From the NCBI GenBank assembly GCA_009801085.1, contig VNWV01000013.1, positions 1-64,000 of the forward strand: a stretch of 64,000 bases of DNA, written 5' to 3'. The notes beneath the pieces were generated by a model that did not search any database, had not been told where the DNA came from, and saw nothing but the letters and a program-made list of their open reading frames with translations. Made by a program: the position numbers and the translations under genes. Source of the stretch: Lasiodiplodia sp. COLG20. Taxonomy: Eukaryota; Ascomycota; Dothideomycetes; Botryosphaeriales; Botryosphaeriaceae. Shown piece after piece: positions 57,131-64,000 of the stretch. Positions within the stretch are counted from its first letter, which is position 1, and the number at the start of each line of letters is the position of its first letter.

Positions 57131-57738
57131 TGCAACTTGATTTGGTAGGTCCGTTTGCTTGAAAGCTCACTGCTTCTTTCAACCCACTGGCGTTTATATA
57201 TGTCCAGTTGTGGCACCCCGCTTTTATTGAAGTATGGTCACATGCTCGTTACATTGCTCAGCCTGATCATTTATTTGACCCGCGTGCTCACACATCTCCA
57301 AGCCACTTTGGTCATCTGGGCTTATCAGGCTGCATGCCCCGGAATATCAGTCCACTCATTCACGACGTGGCTTTCATTCTATGGTTTTTGGAGGGATCAC
57401 GAGCAGTATACAGTTACCCGAGCCACGTAAGACATGCATTTTGGTTGCACGTTGACCAGAAGGAGGGTGATCCTCCCACATCTCCGCTTCACATGTGCAT
57501 TACACTTGCAGAAATTTGCGGGAAAATCAGGAAGCGGCTCCATTACGCACTCCGAGTGCCTACTCCGCACTCAAGGCACTCAATCGGGAAGCGAGGAAGT
57601 CAATCCTTCGCCGGCAATTATTCCAACTCAACCGAACACCCCGCATCCTCATTTTTGTGCGTAGCTCTGTTCCCCTCATGCATTCCATTCTTGGTATTGA
57701 CTTTTCCGTGAACATTCAATACGTCAGAGCGGACAAGA
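57131..57738. other. Region upstream of the oxygenase; overlapping frames, no supported exon
   Basis: Open frames of up to 167 codons run on the plus strand (57208-57711 and two others), but none has recognisable motifs. A first exon of the oxygenase may be hidden here. Confidence 0.4.
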
Positions 57739-58957
57739 TTGAGGGCTCAACTCTACTTCCTGATTGATCTCTCGTTGTACCAGGCTGAGAAGCGTTATAA
57801 ATTGAGCTCAACGTTTCAGGGAAAACAACTCCCACCTGGAGTCTCTCAGACGAACTGCGCTTTTAAATGTCGCGAATTGGAGTTCCAGGATATCCGTAAT
57901 TCACAGACGGTAATTGATCTGGACAAAACCGGGTTTGAAGTGCTTCACGATCACGAAATAACGGGTATTGAACGCAACGATGTACTGTCCCGCAACGTTG
58001 CGTTGATTGAAAGCTATCTGAATCGCGCCGTGGAGCTGGCTCAGAGAGAATGTCAAGCCGATAAAGTGATATGCTTCGACTGGAGAGTCAGTACATACCA
58101 TGTGCTATCACGGCCAACAGCTCTGATTATTTGTACTTTCGCGAGTCACGACGGCAGGAGAACCGAGGACCGAACGACGAACTTGGTAGTAGTCATAGCC
58201 GCCGAACGCCACTTGAGCCCCCAATGCAAGTCCACATCGGTATAACAGCCTTGCAGCTGGCGTGAGATGTACTGACTAACTGATTTAGACTATGGTTCGG
58301 CTGGAGCACGGATCATGCTTCAGAGACATCTAACCAAAACAGAGTTTGAAAACTTTGAGAATAATCTTACTCGCATCAAGATCGTTAATTATGCGTTATT
58401 TTCTTCAAGACAGATATTTCTACTAATTGGTTCCGGTAGCCTTTGGAGGCCACTGGTGGACGAAGTGCAAGACTACCCGCTTGCGCTATGCGATAGTCAG
58501 AGGGTAAAGGAGTCTGATTTAACTGAATGTGATAGAGTCTACCAGGACCGGATTGACTCGCAAGCCTTCTTGCTCCACAATCCCAGTCACCGATGGTACT
58601 TGCTGTCTCGACAGTCCAAGCATGAACAGTTCTTGTTCCAGACCTGGGACTCAGACAAGACTTCTGGCCCATGTAAGTGCATATATATTATCAAAATGTG
58701 ATTGAGCTTATATATGGCCAGCCGGTACACCCCACGCCTCTGTAAAGTTGCCAGAGGCCGACAATGTTGGTGGCATAACGCCGAGAGAAAGTATCAAGGC
58801 ACGTTTCTTGGTGATGTACAACATTCAACCATTTCGGGCGGCTCCTCCCGTCAAAGTTGTATCGGAAGGCAATGGATACAATGCGGTCTACCTTCGTTCT
58901 TCTATTATACAAACCTGGCACTCTAGTCAGGCGTATAAGTATACTGTCTTGAAATGA
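57739..58957 (+). CDS. CmcJ/AsaB-like putative non-heme iron oxygenase; 5' end unresolved
   Basis: Fungal family that includes AsaB-type hydroxylase/desaturases of secondary metabolism and CmcJ (7-alpha-cephem-methoxylase P8 chain). Segments in order: LSLYQAEKRYKLSS, GVSQTNCAFKCRELEFQDIR, DLDKTGFEVLHDHE, VICFDWR, MQVHIDYGSAGARIM (HxD metal-ligand pattern created by splicing at about 58237-58289), LWRPLVDEVQDYPLALCDSQ, NPSHRWYLLSRQSKHEQFLF, QTWDSD and SGTPHASVKLPEADN. Introns at 58087-58145, near 58398-58443 and near 58672-58721 keep one frame. No in-frame ATG lies between the upstream stop at 57709 and the first conserved residues, so the first exon is missing from my model or the gene has lost its start. 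It is about 6 kb beyond the transporter, so cluster membership is doubtful. Confidence 0.7.
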
Positions 58958-60470
58958 ATCTTGACTTCACGTGGATACCCTTACAGTACTACTGCGGGAT
59001 TGAGTGAGGCTCTACTGCACATATCTTGTGTGAAATTGCTGCATTGGTGAACATGTGGTTTCACTCGTGCCGAAATTTTGACTGTCATTGGACTGGTAGC
59101 ATTTCGAGTATTGAATTTTTAAGATTGAGGTTAGCGCTTAGCTTCCTACTGCATGATATTTGTAATGCGGAATTTCTTTACTTACTTAAAACAAATACAA
59201 AGCTTCACATATTAAGAGTTGAATCCCACTTTGCTTCTTGACTTTGATGCAGGAAGTTGGAAAATTTAGCATCAGTATATCGTTTCATCATTTTTAACAT
59301 TGTCTTCCAATTAAATTGAGGTCAGCGGCGGTGCCATAGGCATCCAAAACGGTCACATACGGCAATTTCCGAGACCTTTCGTCAGTTGCTGGGGCATCCA
59401 AAAAAAAAAAAAAAAAGGCAAAGTTAAACCTGGCGGGATAGATTGCTCAGATGCCGAAAGCGTTCACCGCCGTTCTCCTGCTGAATAGGATATCTACACC
59501 TTGCGACTTTATCGCCACTCACCGCGGATCCCAATGCGCATAAAATCAGGCTGTTTATTCGAGGCAGTGCAGCGATAACCATCAGAGATACGAGACAAGT
59601 CTGGGGCAGGCCGCAGATTGCCTACCTGCAGAGTTCTGATTTAGCAAGCTTCATTGAGCTGAATACAAAAGAAGCATGCAATCGTTGTTGCTCGTTAGGC
59701 AGAAGCAAAACTTGCAAGGCTGTGTTCTGTAGAGTGTGGGGGCCAAAGATGCAGGAGGCCAAAAAGCGAAGAAAGATGGGTGGGGGCCGACGCATATACC
59801 ACTAACGGCATTCGCCGGTTTAATCGTAGCAGCACAAGCGAGGAAACTCAGGACCAGGTGGCTGGTTATCATGCGACAGGAGTACCAGTTCAACTCGCTT
59901 GCAACCATAGGGGGTTTTGAAATCGATGAATCAAGCAGCCCTACTAGCGCTTAGATTGATGAAAAGCTTATCAAGCGCTTGCAAGCTGAATATTTTACTA
60001 TAATAAACTTAATATTCTTTTTAACTTTATACCTTTTCGCACAGCTGGAGAACAGCAGAAGTGAGGAGTAGGTGACAGAATCGAAGCCATTCAGGCCCTA
60101 ACGTGGTAAACTAAGCCTACTACAGCAGGTCCCCATCCATCACTCCACTCCAGTGAGCGGCTGCAATCAAACGGATAAATTTGCCTCATTTTCAAGCGGC
60201 ACAGCGGGAGTTTCGTCGATTGGCCAACATCAAAGGGGCTGCTGCTGTGCCGCTTGCAAGCAGCTTGCGATTGCCAGGACCCTTGTCATAGGAGGATAAA
60301 TAAAGATAAAAATAAAGATAGCAGCTGAAACGACAGTGCGCGACGATCACAGGTGACGAGACTTCTGATTGGCTGTTCGTCTCCAACGTGACAAGCTTTG
60401 ATCACCCTTATATTCGTGTTCGGGGGCAGGAACACCAAGAACACACTGCTCCCACATCTCCATTGACACT
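58958..60470. other. Intergenic region with poly(A) run and a short inverted repeat
   Basis: About 1.5 kb, AT-rich in parts, with an A homopolymer near 59400-59416 and the inverted repeat at 60193-60256. No coding frame is supported. Confidence 0.5.
60193..60256. repeat. Perfect 13-bp inverted repeat
   Basis: CAAGCGGCACAGC at 60193-60205 and GCTGTGCCGCTTG at 60244-60256 with a 38-nt spacer. The AAGCGG words recall the candidate MITE at 32728-32943. It could be a small transposon remnant or a hairpin. Confidence 0.5.
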
Positions 60471-62705
60471 ATGGATTCGGCGCTGTATGATGTTCACACC
60501 GGCACGTGGACTAATTGGGCGCATGGAAGGATCCTTGGGGCTACTCTGACGACTACTCCAGCCGACGGAACCCTCTTGATCGCCTTCATCTCTCTCTTCA
60601 TCACCCTTGTTGGCACTCACTTCTGGAGGATTGGATGCTTCATTTTCCATTATTCGTACTCCACAGAAGCGGCCCGAGACGGGTTATATCACCAGCGACA
60701 AGCGATTCTTCGCAATTCAGCCAATGGAGCCAGCGGTCTGTGGAGCCTCGCCCTTGTCCTCCTCGCATGGCGACGTACTGCGAAGCAACCGTTTCGCCGC
60801 ATCATTCCGCTCGTAATTTTTACGCTCGTCACTTTGGGTGCCTTCGGCGTTGCGAGCACGTTTTCTTCCCGCATTTCAACTCTTACGGGAAAGACAGTAC
60901 TCATCTCATCTAAAAACTGCGGGGTTCTGGACGGTTCGGCACAAAGAAATGTGTCTGATTCCTCCGTGTATTTGGTTCCATATTTTTCTCAAAAACTGGC
61001 CTCAAGCTCCAACTACGTTCAGCAATGCTACAACGGACAGTCCGGCTCCAATGGCTGCACTTTGTTTGTCAAGGAAAGCCTTCCGGTAACAACCGTACCA
61101 AATGCGACATGTCCATTTTCTGGAGACATATGCAAAAGCCAGGACTCCAATATCCGCATCGACACCGGCTACCTCGACAGTAACCTGGACTTCGGCATCA
61201 ACACCCCTCGTGACCAGCATTGGCTCTATCGACGTGTAACCCATTGCGCTCCGTTGAAGACCGAAGGCTACCGAGCATCTGTGTCGAAGTTAGACGGCGG
61301 CTTGGATATCCCATACATGAAGTACTTCTTCGGCGGAAGGACTGGCTTGGGGAATGGAAATCTTACCTATGAGTATCCTATTCTGCAAAAGTCTCAGGTC
61401 TATGCCGAGAACTTCCAGAGTGCTTTTGCAGATTACAGTTTAAGGTATACCACAATCTTAACGATATTCGATATAGGTCTCTTGTTTAACGAACTTGTAG
61501 CATCCTTGCTGTCAACTACTACAACGGCTCAATCAGCAGGGACCAATCCCACTTCACCCCTATCGAGGCCTTGCAGCGGCCTGATGCCGACTTGTACATG
61601 ATTTTCCTCTCATCGAATGCCGTCATGTTCACAAAAGAGACGGACGACCCGTGGTACTCTGCGCACGACCACGCCGGCCGCATATACTCCGTATTCGATA
61701 AAACAGCGATCACAGACGTATATTTTGCCGACGAGCCAGCTTCACCTCTAGCCTGCCTGATTCAGCACCAGGTCTGCGATCCGCAATCGACTTCAAACAC
61801 AACATGCACCCCGCTGGTTTCCGCCTTGGACTTGCGCGAAGCCGCTGCCGCCATCTGGTCTGATGAAGACGGATTATCATCATTCATGTTCTCCGCCGGC
61901 GCCGGCAATCTGGATGGCACGAGCGTATCCACGCTCATCATGCAGTCGGGCCTCGACTCCGACTCCCGCAGAAGCTTCGGAGAGCAGGGGCCCATTCCAA
62001 ATAATCAGTGGCAGCGAGACGTCGCGAGATGGACCAACATTTCCCTCGCCTATACACAGCAGTCATATCTAGACGCAGCAAGCGGCCCGAGCGACCCGCA
62101 GGTCGAGCAGTTTTACACCGGCCCTCTGAACGACGATCATCGCCGGCTCTGCCGAAACCAGGTTCGTCCCCCCCGCACACATCCCCGACGCTCCTCTAAC
62201 GCATCCTCAGATGATCCTCACCACCGCCTACACCAACTTCTCGATCTTCGGCCTGGCAACGGTCTTCATCGTGGGCGGCTTGATCATCTTCATTTCGTAC
62301 GCGCTCGAGCCCGTTATGAGGTGGAGGAAGCGCAGCCGCCACGCATATGCCACACTTGAGTGGACTATGAACGACACGCTGCAGATGCAGCGCATGGCGC
62401 ACGAGGAGCTCGGCATGGGCAGGTGGACAAACTGTGATCGCGACGTACCCATCACTGAGGGCCGAGACCGGCTTGCTGTGCTGGATTTGGAGGATCTGAA
62501 GCATCCGCGGCTGAAGGTGCCGCCGGATACGTTTGAAGACATTTTGGCTGGGAGGCCTGAAAAGGGTAGGGGAGAGAGCGGGGAGGAGACGACGCCGGAA
62601 AAGAGCGTGCGGACGACGGCATCGGAAGTTGGCTTTAGTACTAGGGATTCGGAGCGGGGACTGGAGGCTGCTTCTCCTCGTGGTCCTCGCGAATCAACAC
62701 ACTAA
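60471..62705 (+). CDS. Fungal multi-pass membrane protein of unknown function
   Basis: Three exons from ATG 60471. Membrane segments are visible near the N-terminus (TLLIAFISLFITLVGTHFW, then IIPLVIFTLVTLGAFGVAST) and near the C-terminus (FSIFGLATVFIVGGLIIFIS). Between them is a long, presumably extracellular domain with many cysteines and N-glycosylation sites (SSNYVQQCYNGQSGSNGCTL, VPNATCPFSGDIC, CLIQHQVCD, SNTTCTPL). The C-terminal tail is hydrophilic and probably cytosolic. Introns lie at about 61444-61500 and 62160-62210. Total length is about 710 residues. This architecture is common in Pezizomycotina, usually annotated as hypothetical or, wrongly, as cytochrome P450; no heme motif is present. 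Confidence 0.75.
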
Positions 62706-63164
62706 AGCCAAGCCTTGTTGGTGGGCGATGCGTATGCATTCTTTACCGCTAAATGGATTTGTGATTGGTCTGATGAGATTTGCTCTAAATCAACCGTGTG
62801 TTATCCTAGAATAAAACATCAAGAGGGAACGGTTGTTTCTGTTCACGGTGCATGAGGACGAGAACTAAAAGTTCTAGTAATTTAGCTCTGCTACTATCAT
62901 GACTCCATAAGATCCGTTATACAGTTGCTCAACTGCTTTTAGGGCTTCAGGCTTTAGGAAGCTCTCAAATTAGCCATTCCATTTCAATATCAGACTTTTA
63001 GTAAGAAAGGATATTGTATAGAAAGGTAAATTTGGAGTCATAAATCGTCATCACCCTCGTACCCTACAAGAAATTTTCATTCACCCAGTACGAGCATGGC
63101 CAGCCCACCTTACTGCAAATTCCCATAATAGAAGTGACCGTAACCAAATCGTCCAAGCGAAAAT
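62706..63164. other. Intergenic region between convergent genes, nothing seen
   Basis: About 460 bp holding the two 3' ends. No repeat or frame worth calling. Confidence 0.5.
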
Positions 63165-64000
63165 TCAAACTAAGGTCAGACGTTCAAGTTCGCGTCGTGT
63201 TTTTGGTGTCTCTTCTCCAAACATGATTCCATGGATATATGCCTCACCAACAAGTGTATGCTTCCCACCATCCACCCTACGAAACACATAAGGGACTTGA
63301 CAACCTGGGACAATATAGACTAGGTCCCCCTTTTTTGCCTCTGGTGGAAGCCAGCACATTCTCCCGGCATCGGTGAGCCCCATTGTACGACCCGCCGTCC
63401 ATTTCTCAAGCCTATCCCGGACTGTCTCGAATTTACTGGATTCCCACGGGTTCTCTGAAGATCCATCAATCAACGACTCTCGAACAAAGTTGGGAATCCA
63501 CCATTCATTCTTGTCTGGAATTGGTATGTTCAAATCCTGCATGAGATAACGGTAGAAGCTTCTCAGGCGAGCAATATACACAGTTGAAGCTCGAGGGCCT
63601 TCTTCCCTAAGGCAACAAACCATGTATCGATAGAAGTCCAAGTTGGGGATTTCCTTGCCAGCCAAAACGTTATCGAGGAACCTTTCTTTGTACTGCGGAT
63701 CTGCACGTACACCAATTTGACCTAGGTACTGGAGCACCTGTCCGTTGATGATGCGAGCTGCAATTAGACTGTGATCGAGATATGCTTCAGCCCTGGAAGC
63801 TGCGTATCCAACTATCTGTATTGAATCAATCCTTTTGGCATTTAAAAACAGGTAGTCATCCGAGATTTCAGGATTTGATTCGATGCCGAAAGTGAAAAAC
63901 GTTGGAAGGCCGGCCCGAAAAGGTATACGGTCACTGAAGCGGATGAAAGTGTACTGGCTCGAGACATTGCGCCAATCAGGGATCCATGAGGGGAGGGAAC
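63165..64000 (-). CDS. HET domain protein, C-terminal part only (cut by window edge)
   Basis: The frame is open from the window edge to the stop at 63165. It begins with the family segment LPSWIPDWRNVSSQYTF and ends with GDLVYIVPGCQVPYVFRRVD and a YIHGIMFGEE segment, the same C-terminal signature as the intact HET protein ending at 14578. The HET core itself would lie beyond 64000. About 278 residues are visible with no break. Confidence 0.82.
   Translation of the reverse strand, partial: SLPSWIPDWRNVSSQYTFIRFSDRIPFRAGLPTFFTFGIESNPEISDDYLFLNAKRIDSIQIVGYAASRAEAYLDHSLIAARIINGQVLQYLGQIGVRADPQYKERFLDNVLAGKEIPNLDFYRYMVCCLREEGPRASTVYIARLRSFYRYLMQDLNIPIPDKNEWWIPNFVRESLIDGSSENPWESSKFETVRDRLEKWTAGRTMGLTDAGRMCWLPPEAKKGDLVYIVPGCQVPYVFRRVDGGKHTLVGEAYIHGIMFGEETPKTRRELERLTLV

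Noticed and set aside
58087..58145. Possible frameshift in the CmcJ/AsaB-like gene after the DWR motif
   Set aside because: A 59-nt intron gives a continuous frame into the HxD exon.

Overview
The window is nuclear DNA of a filamentous ascomycete (Pezizomycotina). Genes carry short introns (about 45 to 75 nt), and the gene families are typical of that group: HET-domain proteins, a Zn2Cys6 regulator, a STAND/NACHT-TPR protein, F-box proteins and iterative polyketide synthases. The species cannot be named from the sequence. About 18 protein genes are supported. No rRNA, tRNA or CRISPR was seen. Left flank, 1-25 kb: aspartate aminotransferase (+), a complete Zn2Cys6 transcription factor (+), an amino-acid permease (-), a broken HET gene with three in-frame stops (-), an intact HET gene (+), a small hot-dog thioesterase resembling fluoroacetyl-CoA thioesterase FlK (+), an unrecognised helical protein whose start codon is split by an intron (+), an F-box protein (-) and an intronless KP-43-like subtilase (-). 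Three copies of one hairpin repeat lie in the intergenic DNA here. Core, 25.8-51.6 kb: a dual polyketide-synthase gene cluster. It holds a non-reducing PKS (SAT-KS-AT-PT-ACP-TE, -), a regulator with a bZIP-like basic region (+), an O-methyltransferase (-), a highly reducing PKS (KS-AT-DH-inactive MT remnant-ER-KR-ACP, -), a glutathione S-transferase (+) and an MFS transporter (+). This set matches resorcylic acid lactone or dihydroxyphenylacetic acid lactone pathways such as hypothemycin, radicicol and zearalenone: the reducing PKS makes a reduced chain, the SAT domain loads it on the non-reducing PKS, which extends, cyclises and macrolactonises it. The methyltransferase would O-methylate the ring, the GST may isomerise an enone, and the transporter would export the product. 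No P450 or flavin oxygenase was found inside the interval. The promoters of the synthase, methyltransferase and GST genes share a repeated ten-base word, TAGTGCTTAC, with one-mismatch copies before the transporter and the regulator. This looks like the binding site of the pathway regulator, whose basic region has an Asn-to-Ser change at an otherwise invariant DNA-contact position. Right flank, 51.8-64 kb: a STAND protein (N-terminal helical domain, NACHT, TPR-like repeats, -), a small Cys-containing protein (-), a CmcJ/AsaB-like oxygenase with an unresolved start (+), a fungal membrane protein of unknown function (+) and the 3' end of a third HET gene (-). The polyketide cluster is thus flanked by self/non-self recognition-type genes.
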